Shown here: piece after piece, positions 24,993-37,499 of the stretch | Layout of the letters: every line of letters begins with the position of its first letter | How positions within the stretch are numbered: the first letter of the stretch is position 1 | Source of the DNA: Heterostelium album PN500 | Taxonomy: Eukaryota > Evosea > Eumycetozoa > Acytosteliales > Acytosteliaceae | Direction of reading: 5' to 3' | Length of the DNA stretch: 64,000 bases | NCBI RefSeq assembly: GCF_000004825.1 | Contig: NW_008805086.1 | Span: 837,410 to 901,409 of the forward strand | Notes under the pieces: model-generated | The model's input: the letters and a program-made list of their open reading frames with translations, nothing else | Told to the model about the DNA's origin: nothing | Database searches by the model: none | Translations under genes and position numbers: made by a program

Positions 24993-26155
24993 AACTATTA
25001 AACTCAATCAAAAATGCGTTAAATAAATATATAATTTATTAAATATTCAATATCATCAGGTTTTTCAATTATATATCTATCTAATTCAACTAATTTTTAA
25101 ATCTTGAAAATCTAAACTATATTTATTTAAAAATTTTCGGTTGCCATAAAAAGTTAGTTGCTTTTTTTGTTTTCCAGACTCTTTTTAGAAATAAAATTAT
25201 TTTTGAAAGTTGATGAACCAATTCTTTTTTTGAATTTGATATTGAGATTAATCGATCTAGGAATTTGAATATAAACAACAAGTAAGATAAAATTATACTT
25301 AAAAAAAATATTAGATTTTAATCTTTCTGAATTCAAAATATTAAAAAAAAATCTATTTTTTATCCTACTTGTTAAAGTTTTTAATTTATTTATTTGGATC
25401 GTTTAATTTAAGAATTATGAAAATAAAAAATGAAATTTCAATTGATGAAATAAACACCCCCAGAATCCCAAATTGCACCAAAAAAATTAAATTTTAAATT
25501 TTTATTCTCAAGAATACGCCTGTCGTTTCTTTTGTTTTTTTTTTGATTCTTCTTTGTTTTTTGTGACCCTTCGACAAACAAACACCCGTTCCACTCAAAG
25601 GATGTTTTAATTTTTTGCTTTAGTTTTCTAGTGTTTTTTGTGTTTTTTTTTTTAATCATTTTATTCGATACTTTTATAATCATCATTTCACTCACCTTCT
25701 ATCTAAAATCATTAACAGTAAACAAGAGAGATATAAAAACAATTAGCTAATTAAATTTATTACAATCACATATTCATATACATATATATATAAAAAAGAC
25801 TGTTATTTAACAGTTCTATTCTAAATTCTAACCACTCACACAAAACAACACAAAAGTTTAAATCTGTTGTTATATTAATTTACCACTTTTAATTAAGTTA
25901 TATAGCTAGACTTTCAATTATTGGTTATAATATCCAAAAAACCGGCTTTAATTATATCATTTCATCGAATAATAATTATTTCTTTTAATTTATTTTTAAC
26001 TGATCTATTCTCTCTCTCTTTTTTTTTTTTGTTAATGTTTAAATATTTATTATAATCATTTAACAATTATCATAATTTACATATAAACATCATAAATACA
26101 TACTATAATAATAATTATAATTATAATAATATATAGAATTAAATTTTAAAAAATA
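24993..26155. other. AT-rich intergenic region
   Basis: Spacer between alanyl-tRNA synthetase and serine dehydratase with A/T homopolymers. A reverse-strand open frame near 25438-25695 is Lys/Asn-rich and looks random. No RNA gene was recognised. Confidence 0.6.
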
Positions 26156-27575
26156 ATGGCATCTTCTTCACCATATTTAGTATCGAGTGCATCAGAGGAA
26201 AATAGTGGTGGTCTGCTACTATCAAACAATGAAATTTTGAAAAAGTATGAATTTTCCTAATTCTATTTTCGAAACGTACACACAGGTATTGACACATCAC
26301 ATTTGATCTATTACCACCAATTATTATTATTTTCAACAGCACAAAATTAAGTCTACATATAAATTCGCCATTGGTTGAATCACTGGCATTGAATCAGGTG
26401 ATTAACGCTGGAAATACATCGGGTACACCAATTAGAGTCTGGGCAAAGATGGATGCACTCCAACCATCTGGTTCATTTAAAATTCGTGGTGTTGGACTTC
26501 ACTGTTCCAGAGCCGTAAATGAAAAAGGAGTTAAACATTTAAGTAAGAAATATTTATAAAGATTTTTGAAAATATATTTTTTTGGACATTGGAAAAAGTA
26601 GAAGAATAGAAATAACTTATTTCTTTTGTTATTTACTTCTTTTTAGTTTGTTCATCAGGTGGAAATGCTGGAAAATCAGTTGCATATGCAGGACGTTGTT
26701 TGGGTGTGAAAACTACTATCGTTTTGCCAAGTACTATTCCTCTGGAGACAAGACAAAAGATACAGGCAGAGGGAGCAGACGTTCTGGTGCATGGAGCAAT
26801 CTGGGATGAAGCCGATGTTTTGGCGCGACAGATAGCCGAGCGTGAAGGTGTCGATGGTTATATTCATCCATTCAATCATCCGGATCTCTGGGAGGGACAC
26901 TCAACGTTGATCGACGAGGTCTATCAATCGGTGCAATCGGGACACGCCGAGAAGCCAGATGTAATCATCTGCTCGGTTGGCGGTGGTGGATTGTTAGTTG
27001 GACTGGTCAATGGATTGCATCGTGTCGGCTGGCACGACGTCCCTATCGTAGCAGTGGAGACACACGGCGCCAAGAGTTTGGCTGGCTGCTTCCAAGTTGG
27101 CCACCACACAAAGTTGGACGCGAGCGAAGTGACTTCGATCTGCAAGACACTGGCGACTCGCGCCGTTTGCGAAGAAGCATGGGACTGCACCAAACGACAC
27201 AGAATAATACCGGTACAAGTATCGGATTTGGCAGCCGTTGAGGCATGTTTGAAGTTTGTCGATGACGAGCGTGTCCTCGTCGAACCGGCTTGTGGTGCAT
27301 CACTCGCCATCATCTATCAGTTGAACGAAGAACTTCTCAAACTCAATCCAAAGAACATTCTCTCGATTGTCTGCGGTGGAAACAACACATCGATCAAACA
27401 ACTCTTTGAGTTCCAACAATCGCTAAAAGAAAAAGAACTTACATCGCTAGTCACAGAAATTGCAAACCTAACGACGACGGCAACGACGAAAACGTCAACG
27501 GAAACGATTCCAGAGACGACAAATATTACAACAACTCCAATTTTAACAACAAATATTACATCAATCACAGCTTAA
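26156..27575 (+). CDS. sds: L-serine (threonine) dehydratase, PLP-dependent
   Basis: Exons 26156-26244, 26340-26542 and 26647-27575 give 406 residues. The enzyme belongs to the tryptophan-synthase-beta-like PLP family and deaminates L-serine (often L-threonine too) to pyruvate or 2-oxobutyrate plus ammonia. The PLP lysine is in QPSGSFKIRG (K about 77). The phosphate/substrate loop is CSSGGNAGKS (about 99-108). The glycine-rich phosphate loop is SVGGGGLLVGL, and the C-terminal pocket has EPACGASLA and IVCGGNN. The cysteine in EPACGA and the SSGGNAG loop fit the mammalian SDS type rather than bacterial IlvA, and there is no ACT regulatory domain. A Thr/Ile-rich tail of about 45 residues follows the fold. 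Three exons with short AT-rich introns. Confidence 0.9.
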
Positions 27576-28125
27576 TCAACAACAACAACAGCAATAATAA
27601 TAATAGTAATGGTTTTTATTTTATTTGTTAAATCTATACATTATATTTTTAGGTGTTTTCCTAGTTACAATATATATAATCAAAATCAAAATTCAAATCA
27701 ATATTAAAAGTTATAAATAATAGTTTTAATAAATATCCATTTTTATTTTTTTTAGATAAAAAAAAAAAGCAATTACTAGTTAATTATTGACTTCCATAAG
27801 AAAAAGCAAAGGAATAAGATCATTCTTCTACACCATCAATAATCAATCTTTGCAAAATGGAATGCAAGTCAAATTATTGGATGAAAAATATAAAATAAAC
27901 ACACAACCACACTTACACATATATTTTGATCAAACAACCATGGTAACCCACACAATCACAAAATAACACCAACTGATAAATAATATTGGTATTATTAATT
28001 CAAAGGTGGGTTTTTTTTTAAATAATTAAAATTTTAATTAATTCTTTATTAAAAATTATTTATTTCTAATACTTTATTTATTTTAATATAGATTAGAGAT
28101 AGAGATAGTAGTAAAAGATTATATC
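27576..28125. other. AT-rich intergenic region
   Basis: Spacer between serine dehydratase and the phospholipase B-like gene, both forward. A CAACAACAACAGC repeat follows the dehydratase stop. No gene was seen. Confidence 0.6.
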
Positions 28126-30128
28126 ATGATATCTATAAAAATTTATGTATTTATATTGGTATTTCTAATTGGAGTTGGAAATGTTATTTCAATTCAAGTG
28201 TATCAACATCATAACCAAGAATATCAATATCCTCAAAAACAACCTTCTATTGATATTAATGATTTCAATCTCAGACCTTATACATGTGTAGTTAAAGAGG
28301 GACAATATTATGTAACACCAGGTATTTTAGAGAATGGCGCGGCATTCGCATTGGTAGACCTTAATTCGAATGAAACCGGTTGGAATTACCTATCGATAAA
28401 CACTTCATCACAGTACCCAGATTCGATACAGGCTCAAGCTGCAGGTTATATCGAAGGATATTTAACTTGGCAATCGATTTACTATGGTAGAATCAATTAC
28501 TTTATGCAAACTTATCAATCCACTGATGCACCTACTAATGTTACAAATTGGATAGAAGATAATATTCAATATATGGTAATTATTAAAATTAATTTTTATT
28601 CCAATTTTGCCTGCTTCCAGAAATATATTAAAATTTTTTTTTTAATACTTTTTAATAATTTAGGAATCAAAAATTCAAGAATATAAAGATAAAGTTAGTT
28701 TTAATGGTGATGAGGACGAAGACGAAGATGACGACGCAGTGTATTGGTATCATGTATCATTGATTCTTGATCAAATATCAGGAATGGTTGAGGGATACAA
28801 TGATATAGTGTACAATAAGGATATTGCCAGATTGACCATTGTCGATGTTTTCATTTTGAACATGGCTGGAGATATGAGTGATTTGATGAACGCTATCACT
28901 ATTCAAGCCGGTGGAGATATTCCATTCCCAAAAGACTCAACAGAGATATTGGAAAACTCTCACTGCTCTTCATTTATCAAACTGGCAGACGACCTCTCCG
29001 AAGTCTATTGTGGACATACAACATGGACCTATTATACATCATTGATAAGAACATTTAAATATTATCAATATTCATTTTCAGTAAGTTTTAAGTTTGTTAT
29101 TTATAAATATATATCTTTTGTAAATAAAGTATTAATAATATATTGTTTTAGTCACAAAGTAAAATGATTAGTAATAGTCAGTTATTTTCAGCATATCCAG
29201 CAACTTTATCTTCGATTGATGACTTTTATCTTTTGGAGAATCAGATGATTGTAACTGAGACCACCAATAATATTTACAATTATTCGTTGTATTACAAAGT
29301 TGAGAAAGAGTCAGTTCTGAGTTGGATAAGAGTATTGGTTGCCAATCGACTTAGTGACTCACCACTGGAATGGTGTCAAACTATTGAAAAGTACAATAGT
29401 GGAACATACAACAATCAATGGATCGTATTTGACTATAGAAATTTTACACCAAATATCAGTCTAGAAGATGGTGCTCTCTATATTTTAGAACAAATTCCAG
29501 GATTTTGTCAATAGTAATTATATAGCATAGATTTAAAAAACCATAATCATTTATGAAATTAATACTAATTTATTAATTATATTTATTTAGTGAGGATCAA
29601 ACAAAGATACTCAGAGATGGTTATTGGCCTAGTTATAATTTACCATTCTATGAGAATATTTATAATATGTCGGGATACCCATTGTTGGCTGCAACTCTCA
29701 ATGTTAGTCTGCAAATGCAGATTTCCTATGAGACCAACTGTCGAGCTGAGATCTTTAGAAGAGACGCCAACACTGTCTATACTCTGGATGATTTCATGGC
29801 GTTCATGAGATACAACAACTATCAGAAAGATCCAATTTCACAGGGTAATCCATCGTATTCGATCTGTTCGAGATTCGATTTGATTAAGGATAAACCAATA
29901 CTTTTGGGTGGAACCGACAGTAAGGTAATCAACTACAAACTAATGAAAGAGCAGATCATAGTTGCAATCAACGGTCCAACCACCGATAATCAACCGCCAT
30001 TCAATTGGAATAACTTCCCACAGTTCACCAATACTACTCATATTGGAATGCCTGATGAATATAATTACGACTGGGTGTCAATTTCCAAGAATAGTTATTC
30101 ACCATATATTCCAAATTCCTATAAATAA
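28126..30128 (+). CDS. Phospholipase B-like protein (PLBD family, Ntn hydrolase)
   Basis: Exons 28126-28575, 28664-29080, 29152-29513 and 29591-30128 give 588 residues. The N-terminal signal peptide (IYVFILVFLIGVGNVIS) targets the secretory or lysosomal route. The family hydrolyses acyl esters of phospholipids and self-cleaves to expose a nucleophile. Here the likely nucleophile is Cys of ENSHCSSFIKLADDL (about residue 251), followed by VYCGHTTWTYYTSLIRTF. Further family blocks are GALYILEQIPGFCQY, then LRDGYWPSYNLPFYENIYNM, then AEIFRRDANTVYTLDDFMAF and YSICSRFDL. An acidic linker (DEDEDEDDDA) lies before the cleavage region, where the lost propeptide would be. The exon 3/4 junction splits TAT; an unspliced message would hit TAG. 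Dictyostelium has several such PLBD genes. Confidence 0.9.
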
Positions 30129-30812
30129 ATAAAAAGTGGTATAATTAATGGAAGAAATTTAACAAAATCGATTTCAGTTGTTAGTATTTGATCAATGTTA
30201 TTGGATAAATTAGTTAGAATAGTGGGTGATAAATTGAATTTTGTAACATGTTATAAATTGTTATGAATCTCATTATATACCCTCAAAATTATTTTAAAAA
30301 AAAAATGTTTTTAATATGCATTTATTTAACACAATAAAATTGATTTTTTTCATGGTTTCTACTTTTAATATTATTTACGATAGACTGAGATACATATTTA
30401 AGTAGAAGTTATTTAAAAATAAAATAGAAATGAGAATAAAACAATAATAAGAATAAATTGAAATTTCTGAAGTTCTCAAAGTTCCAGTCTATCACTTTCC
30501 TAATTTAAAAAATTTTGGAATAATTTAATTTGTTGTGGGTGTGTGAATTTTATTGATTAATTTCAGAACATTTATATTTAAATATTTTAGTAATATGTTG
30601 TGTTACTCTATAGGATCTCCTCAACAAACATTTCACACACACACAGCTGTGACTACTGTCGGAAATGTTGTAATACACATTGTTTGTTTTGGTTTTGATT
30701 AATTTAGCTAACCATAACTTAAATATATAAAAAATATTTATATAAAAGATGACAATAAAAGAGATATTATCAGATAAACAAAGAATATAATAAAAAAGAT
30801 GAACTTGAATGT
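30129..30812. other. AT-rich intergenic region
   Basis: Spacer between the phospholipase B-like gene and the LRR-like gene. A CACACACACAGCTGTG stretch lies near 30636. A short ATG frame at 30749 (MTIKEILSDKQRI) stops after 13 codons. No gene was seen. Confidence 0.55.
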
Positions 30813-32234
30813 ATGAGAAAAGATGAGTTGAAAGTGATAATGAAAGAATGCTCATTAAAACACAATGGTATCCAGAGAGATTTGCTTATCAATGCGATCA
30901 TTCAACATCAAGAGCAAATCATCGATTTGAAATCAAAGTTGGTAACGAACAACTCGATTGAGAAGTATCATCGTGGCACCGTTGAATATCGATTGCCAAC
31001 ATTGGTCATCTATCGAATCATTCGTGATCTCTGGCAAAATGAAATCGACTTTTGTTTAAACCCAGCGAATCTCAGGGAAAGTTACAGATGGTTACTATCT
31101 ATTGCCTTGGTTTCCAAAGAGTTGTTCAAACTGATATCGTCGTTGTTCACCCGATTCCAACATATTCATGCCAATCATAACAACACTGATACTCTCGATA
31201 AAATCATTGTGGAGATGAAAGATCATTTTCTAAATCCACACTCAATCCTCAAGAATATCAGTCATCTGACGTTCTCATTGGATCTCCTCAAGGAGATCGC
31301 TGACAACAAATCGATAGGTACACAAACCGAACTGGCTGTCGTGTTCCACGGTGTCAGGAAACTGATATTGAACGGCAAGAAGGACAAAATCAAAACGATA
31401 GAGATAAAGCAAATCAAAACGATCATTCGATGCATGCCGAATCTTGAATCACTACTCATCCGTGAAGCGATCATTGAAAACGCAAAAGTATTTCAAATGC
31501 TCCGGCAAATACAACGACTGACCTCACTCGATATAGAACACACCTATATTCATCAAATCAACTTCAGTTCCGAATTGATATCGAGCGACTTGAGAACATT
31601 GAAACTGCCGAAACTCTTGAGTTGCGAATACCAAAGTATACTACCGACCAAGACTCAGGTGTCAACGCTCAGCTTGGTGCATATTAGTTTGGAGCAGATT
31701 GCGATGATCAGGCCTCACTTTAAGAATATCACCAAGCTGATACTGTGGAGTGTCGAGCCGAATGCAAAATCGGTGCGCCAATTGGATCAACTGCTGTGCT
31801 CACCAGAGTGCAGGGTGCGCACACTCTACTTTAAGTATCGATGTGAGCTGTGGTTCGATTGTATGTTGGCCAAGAATCAATCGATTGAGAACTTGGATAT
31901 CGGTCAGAATCTCGGGAGAACCTTTGAGATGGCGTCGAAATCGCCATCGATCACGCGTTTCATATTCCACCAGAACCTAGACCAGCATGTGTATTCAAAC
32001 AGATGGCTACCGACAGGCTACATACATACGAAATCGAAATATAGACACTATCCGAGTCCATTCCCTTTTCTCAACCCAGTTGAAATGATTGCACACTACG
32101 CCAAGAAGATCTATAGTGCCACCGTCTGTGCAGAGAATACAGAAGGCACTCAGTCTACCGAAACAACCAATCCCAATCTAAATTTTTTATACTATCAAAG
32201 AAAAGACATAATCTTGATCTCACAATTTCCCTGA
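30813..32234 (+). CDS. Hypothetical protein with SAP-like start and LRR-like repeats
   Basis: Single exon, 473 residues, from MRKDELKVIMKECSLKHNG. The first 30 residues resemble a SAP-type helix pair (DELKVIMKECSLKHNGIQRD then LLINAI). Residues about 58-115 (RLPTLVIYRIIRDLWQNEI ... ALVSKELFKLISSLF) have the layout of an F-box-like domain seen in many dictyostelid LRR proteins. After that come irregular leucine-rich segments such as MPNLESLLIREAIIENAKVF, LTSLDIEHTYIHQINF and VSTLSLVHISLEQIAMI. There is no catalytic motif, signal peptide or membrane span. It probably belongs to a large dictyostelid-specific family of F-box/LRR-like proteins; a substrate-adaptor role is inference. The domain calls are weak. 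Confidence 0.65.
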   Translation: MRKDELKVIMKECSLKHNGIQRDLLINAIIQHQEQIIDLKSKLVTNNSIEKYHRGTVEYRLPTLVIYRIIRDLWQNEIDFCLNPANLRESYRWLLSIALVSKELFKLISSLFTRFQHIHANHNNTDTLDKIIVEMKDHFLNPHSILKNISHLTFSLDLLKEIADNKSIGTQTELAVVFHGVRKLILNGKKDKIKTIEIKQIKTIIRCMPNLESLLIREAIIENAKVFQMLRQIQRLTSLDIEHTYIHQINFSSELISSDLRTLKLPKLLSCEYQSILPTKTQVSTLSLVHISLEQIAMIRPHFKNITKLILWSVEPNAKSVRQLDQLLCSPECRVRTLYFKYRCELWFDCMLAKNQSIENLDIGQNLGRTFEMASKSPSITRFIFHQNLDQHVYSNRWLPTGYIHTKSKYRHYPSPFPFLNPVEMIAHYAKKIYSATVCAENTEGTQSTETTNPNLNFLYYQRKDIILISQFP

Positions 32235-32747
32235 TCAGTACATAAAATAAATTTAACTCGAGATTAATAGTTTACTTTATATTATTTATCTATAAATCTA
32301 ATTAGTTTGTATTGTTTTATTTTTTAATTGGAATGATATTTGTATAAATATAAAACAAGTTGATTAGCCTCTAAAAAGAAAATATATGATCTATTGTAAT
32401 AATGAAAGAGGTAATAAAAAAAAGATATGAACAAATAATCATCTATTTTTAAAGACATTGATTCAACTACTAATTTTGACTCGTATGTAATTCTCTGATA
32501 ATTTTATTATGTTTACCAACTTTTGTTTAAAACCAGGTGTTCTAAAGGAAACTTACATATATATATTCACTAATCTTTATCTCTTTTCTTTCAAAATCAA
32601 AGTGATAAATAGGTGGTTTTTATAAATCTCCTGACAAAAAGATCGGAAGAGGTTCTATTAAAAATTTTAGGAAAGAGCAAATTAACTACATTTAATCAAA
32701 TTCTTTCTTTTTTTTTTTTTTTTGTTAAAGCACAAAGAAAATATCAG
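32235..32747. other. AT-rich intergenic region with a possible 5' exon
   Basis: The frame of the next gene stays open back to 32613, but the extra residues (LSFFFFFVKAQRK) come from a poly(T) tract ending in TTAAAG. That looks like an intron end, so the upstream part is not taken as protein. Confidence 0.5.
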
Positions 32748-33179
32748 ATGTCAACACATAAGATTAAAAGTACTACCACCACTAGTTCAAGAACAATTGT
32801 TGGTAATGGTGGTGGTGGTGGTGGTGGTGGAATCAATAACGCCATGAATGTGATTGTCTTTGGTTTCCCTTTTGTTGGTCTGAGTGTTGGTGGTACGGTT
32901 GGCTTGATCAACAATCTTTTGCTACCAGAGCAAAACTCAATGATGATTGCAATCCTATTCCTACTACTCATACTCATACCACTTTCGACTTGGATCGTTA
33001 AGCAAGACACTACAATACTCTTGGTAGGACTACTTTTACTAGCACCTTACTTTGCAGGCAACTACATTGTACATTATCTAACAGTGAATCACAACTCAAT
33101 ATTTTCATATTCATTCATCTTTATATGTTTATCTATATTCGCAATCATATACCTTAAGAATAAGAAGAAATTAGATTAA
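32748..33179 (+). CDS. Small multi-pass membrane protein, unknown function
   Basis: Starting at the ATG at 32748 (MSTHKIKSTTTTSSRTIVGN) the protein has 143 residues. A Ser/Thr- and Gly-rich N-terminus is followed by about four hydrophobic segments: VIVFGFPFVGLSVGGTVGLI, MMIAILFLLLILIPLSTWIV, TTILLVGLLLLAPYFAGNYI and SFIFICLSIFAIIYL. It ends in KNKKKLD, a lysine-rich tail that could be an ER retrieval signal. I do not recognise the family. The start is chosen because the upstream frame passes through what looks like an intron. Confidence 0.6.
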   Translation: MSTHKIKSTTTTSSRTIVGNGGGGGGGGINNAMNVIVFGFPFVGLSVGGTVGLINNLLLPEQNSMMIAILFLLLILIPLSTWIVKQDTTILLVGLLLLAPYFAGNYIVHYLTVNHNSIFSYSFIFICLSIFAIIYLKNKKKLD

Positions 33180-33369
33180 ATAACTTATCAATTCCAATTC
33201 AATACAATATATACTTCTAAAAAGAAGAGAAAAGAAGAAAAAGAAAGAATAGTGTTTTTTAAAATAAATATAAATATTATAATTGTTTTAATTAATAATT
33301 AATAACAAAATGATTGTTTGTTATATGTGCTGTGCTGTTCTGGTGCTTGTACTTGTGTTTGTGCTTCTT

Positions 33370-33377
33370 TGTTATAA

Positions 33378-33409
<32 letters not shown>

Positions 33410-33415
33410 GGGTTT
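33370..33415. repeat. (TTG)n microsatellite
   Basis: A run of about 11 TTG units lies between the small membrane protein gene and the 3' end of the ELMO-ankyrin gene. Confidence 0.9.
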
Positions 33416-33424
33416 AATATCTAA

Positions 33425-36400
33425 TTACTTTAATCCTTTTATATTTGAAATGCAGGTCTTTAGGTTCTCGATGGTTCGTTTGATTGTCTCCTTTTGGATT
33501 TTAGGCTCGGTAGTGTAGTTTAGTTGGTCTAGTAACGAGATGGTTTCATTCATCTTCTTTTTGGTCTGTTCGATTTGCTTTGAGTTTTGGAAGGGTGAGT
33601 TGACGTTGTTTGACGAGGTCGACACGTGCAATCCACTCGCTCTCAGAGTACCGCCTGTCGCTCTGCCAATCAAGTTCATCAGTGAACTACCGGTGCTGCC
33701 ACTACTGCTACTGCTGCCACCGTTGTTCGAGCCGATATTGAGGTCGGGCGGACTGTTTATCAGGTTCGATGGGCGTGACGACGGGATCGGTGAGGTTGGC
33801 GACGATGACGACGGTTCGTATTGCAACCCGATGACACTGCTGGTGTGGCGAATCGGTGTGGCACTCTTTATAGATGGCGATGTCACCGAGGGTGAGGTCG
33901 ATGGCGATGGCGAGATCGAGCGGTTCGAACTGGCAGGCGAACAAATGGAGATCGACGGTGTGTCTTTGGGTCCGGAGATCGACGGTCGCTTTGGGAGTGG
34001 AGCCGGCTTCTTTGGATGTGCTTCATCGGGATTCCTGTATCTTTCTTTGGCGGTGCGCAACAACATGATCAACTCCAAGTCATTTCCACACAAATCCTCA
34101 CAGGATTCATTGTTGATGCAGTTGTTCATCGTGATATCCGCGCCATACTTTATCAACAGTTCAATTATCTCCCTGTTTCTCTTTGTAATAGCGATATGTA
34201 ATGGTGTTTCTCCTTTTCTATAGATTTAGTTTGGAACAATGTTAATATAATTTGATTGGGCGAGGGGAAAGAGATAAACAAATCTACTTACTTGTTGAAA
34301 ATATTGGCACTGGAACCGAAACCTAAAAGTATCCTTACGTTTTCTTCACACTCTTTGGCGACTGCCAAGTGGAGCGGGGTGTCCATGGACTCGAGTATCT
34401 TGGTGTCGATTTCCGCACCTTTCTCTAGCAGCAGCTTGAGTATCTTGTTGAAATCTTCGGCGATCCAACGTCGAGAGGCAAGACTGTGAATCGGATGGAA
34501 TCCATTCTTTGCGGGTAGTGTCACGTTGATTCCGTTCTGGATCATCACTAACTCTATGATCTGAACGGTCGATGTTGTGCATGCCAAGTTGATCGGTGTC
34601 ATTCCCTGGGTGTTTGGGTGGTTGTGGTGATGCTGGTTGTTCACAAGCAACTGGCTGACTGACTCCAGCGAATGGCTGCTGATAGACGAGTGCAACGGAG
34701 TATTACCATCAAAGCCGGAAATGATAATATGGCTATTATCAAAGTCCTGACACTCCTCAGTAGAATAGGATTTACTCAGTAGTTCGTGTTGAGAATCGGT
34801 GCTTCTCGAGAATATTGGATTTCCAGTGGTGTGATCGTTACTCTTTCTCGAAGTTTCGGCGTCATAGCCCGAGTTAAAACTCTTTGATTGACGTGTTCCA
34901 CTTCCATTCTTCTTGTAGGTTTCATTGACCAACTTTTTGTAGTCAACCAACTTCTTTCTCTGAATGAATTTACAAAAAAATGTAAGTGATTTATATAATT
35001 TTCAATGGTTATATTAATAGTAAAACACTTACACCCGTGTTACTTGTTCTAAAACCCATTATAGTTGTTGCTTTTGATATTGTCTCGGAGATTTGTGATT
35101 TCAAAACTGTCTTTACTCTTTCGAAATCCATATATCTAGCAGCAGCTTCCTCCCACACCATTTCGAAAATATCCAAAGTAATACAATAAATCTCTGCCAC
35201 CGAATATTTATGATCAAATATAATTGGTAAGATATTTTCTTCATTCTCTTTAACTATAGAAATTGTTTGTTAGTACTTTTTGTTTTGTTTTGTTTTCAAA
35301 TAACATACTGTTGGGAGGTGGTTTCATTAATTCTAATAACATGCTCGTAATGTGAATTCCACATACAGCAACTGGATAGTATCGGTCGCTTGTGATTGGA
35401 TTTGATTGTAAATTTGTTTGGTGTTGTGTAATCGTTCTAAATGTGTCGAGATGGTTGTTGGCCAAATACAAAAGATGCTTGAGACCTGCAATTCCCATTC
35501 CTCTGAAATCGGTTGACGGATCTTTTCCTTGAAATCCAATGCTCTTCCAACGTTCGTCAACGGGCTGGAATGCCTCGCCAACAAACATAATATCCCACAG
35601 TTTCTGCAGCATTCTCTCGTGATTCGGATCATCTTTATTATATTGTGTAGAGCAATCTCTTATAAATTCTTGTAATTTCAAATTCTATTATTTTTTAAAA
35701 CAAAAAAAAAGAGATAGAAAAGGAAAATAGATAATTAATCAATAATTCAATTTCAAAATTTTCATTAATTATTAATTATTTACCTGTAATCTATATATTT
35801 GTTTTTTAAAGTGAACATCTGTTGTATTTAATTGTTTCTAAAAAAATTTAAAAAATGTTAATATAATTGAATATATACAATTATAAATTGATTGTAAATT
35901 TATAATAATATAAACATACCTTTAATATATTTGAAAGGCTATACTCCTCGATCTCATCCAGAAACTCTGATACATTTTCAGAATATGCAATCATATTGTT
36001 GATGAGTGAAAGTGAAAATGTTTGTGTATTTACATCCGTACTATTTAAATTATTAATTATTTTACTATATATAGCGTGCTTGTTCATTGATGCTATAGTA
36101 TTTATTAACATTTTATATCCTTCTTTACTTTGTGTTAATTTCAACTAAAAAAAAATAATATTATTAACTTAAATTAATTTAAAATTACTTTTATAAAAAT
36201 TATTTTCTACTTACAGCTATCTTTAAAGGATTACTTATATTTATACTATATAATTGATGATCCAATAATGTTATTATTTTCTCTATAATCTTGATCGATA
36301 GCAACTCTATTTGGAATTCTGGGTTGGAAATTGCAATTTCAAAGACACTGAGAGCGAACGACAGTGTATTTCCAGAAATATCCATAATGATTGATTGCAA

Positions 36401-36908
36401 TATATTCATTCCTCCTTTTTTAAGGAACTCTCGCATAAAATTTGAATTCTACTTTGATTTGTTAGCAAAAATTTAATTCTACTTTAAAAATAATATGTTT
36501 TTTAAGGAATCATACCTGTAAATGAGATTTCAATCCTAATAAACCTTTTTTCAAAGTGTTTTCACTATTTAGATATTCTAAAATTGAATCGACATGATGA
36601 ACTGGAGCTAAATTTAATTCGAATAAAGAGTTGTCTTGTATTATATAAACTGTCTCTGGGTCATTTAATATCTATTTTTTATGATGAAATAAATTAGAAT
36701 TTTTAAAATAAATTATGTAAAATTTTTTTGATCATACTGTATCTGATAGAAATATATTATGTTCTCTAAAAAACAGTGCGTATTTATCTGGATTATCATC
36801 TACTTTGAATAACTGACAGAGTACATCCGTTTGAGTACTTAACTTGACTCCTCTTAAAAGAAAATACTCTGTAGTTTCATTATTCCATCTAACTATAATT
36901 TTATTCAT
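33425..36908 (-). CDS. ELMO/CED-12 domain protein with ankyrin repeats
   Basis: Nine exons join in frame: 36738-36908, 36516-36671, 36215-36448, 35920-36144, 35784-35837, 35309-35684, 35033-35253, 34292-34959 and 33425-34217, giving 965 residues. The N-terminus has the ELMO ubiquitin-like start (YALFFREHNIFLSDT) and armadillo-like helices. Residues about 245-370 are the ELMO domain: MLQKLWDIMFVGEAF, WKSIGFQGKDPSTDFRGMGI, then GLKHLLYLANNH. From about residue 545 come ankyrin repeats: DGNTPLHSSISSHSLESVSQ, DTPLHLAVAKECEENVRILL and GETPLHIAITKRNREIIELL. The tail has a proline motif (PKKPAPLPKRPS) suited to SH3 binding, a Ser/Pro-rich stretch and a terminal helix. ELMO proteins pair with DOCK exchange factors to activate Rac in phagocytosis and migration. 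The Dictyostelium ELMO set has six members; I cannot assign which. Confidence 0.88.
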
Positions 36909-37373
36909 TTTTTTTTCTTTTTATATGTTTGTTTTTTTCTTTATATATAAATAATAATAATTTATCTATCTTTTGTTTTTGCGATATATATTTAATTTTC
37001 CTCCTATTCCTATTATATTTGTTTTATTAAAAATTGAATGAAATAAGAAATAAAAAAAACTGGAAGTTGAAAATAAAAACAAATTAGAATATTATATTTT
37101 GTTGTCTTTACTGTTGAAATTAAATAATTAAACTATTAACTCTTATATTAAACTGTTTGTTAAACTAAATAATTTTCTGTATAATAAAAAAATAATAAGG
37201 AGGATAATAATGGTGAAGACTGGATATTTTTGGAATTGTGGAAAGAGAATCGTAAAATTGATTCGTGAGTGAAGGAGTATTATCTATATGGCTTGGTTTG
37301 TAAGTATAGATCTGTATGTCTAAATAATGATTATTATTCTATATTCAATATTATTTTTTTTGGTTATTATTAT

Positions 37374-37499
37374 TTTGATTGATTTGATTTTGGTTTGGTT
37401 TGATTGGATTTGTTTTTGATTTGATTTGGTTTGATTTGATTGATGTTAATACTCTGTTATTTGATATCAAATTCAAATCAATTAAATCAAATATCAAAG
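37374..37499. promoter_or_regulatory. TTGA / TCAA repeat array
   Basis: Nine TTGA motifs on the forward strand within 37374-37444, mostly as TTTGATT units, are followed by a perfect palindrome TTGATATCAA (37461-37470) and then further TCAA motifs to 37497. Dictyostelium STAT proteins bind TTGA repeats in stalk-cell gene promoters. Regulatory function here is inferred; it could be plain simple repeat. Confidence 0.35.

Noticed and set aside
25438-25695. Lys/Asn-rich reverse frame
   Set aside because: Composition matches translated AT-rich noncoding DNA.
32613-32747. N-terminal extension of the small membrane protein
   Set aside because: It passes through a poly(T) stretch ending in AG, typical of an intron end.
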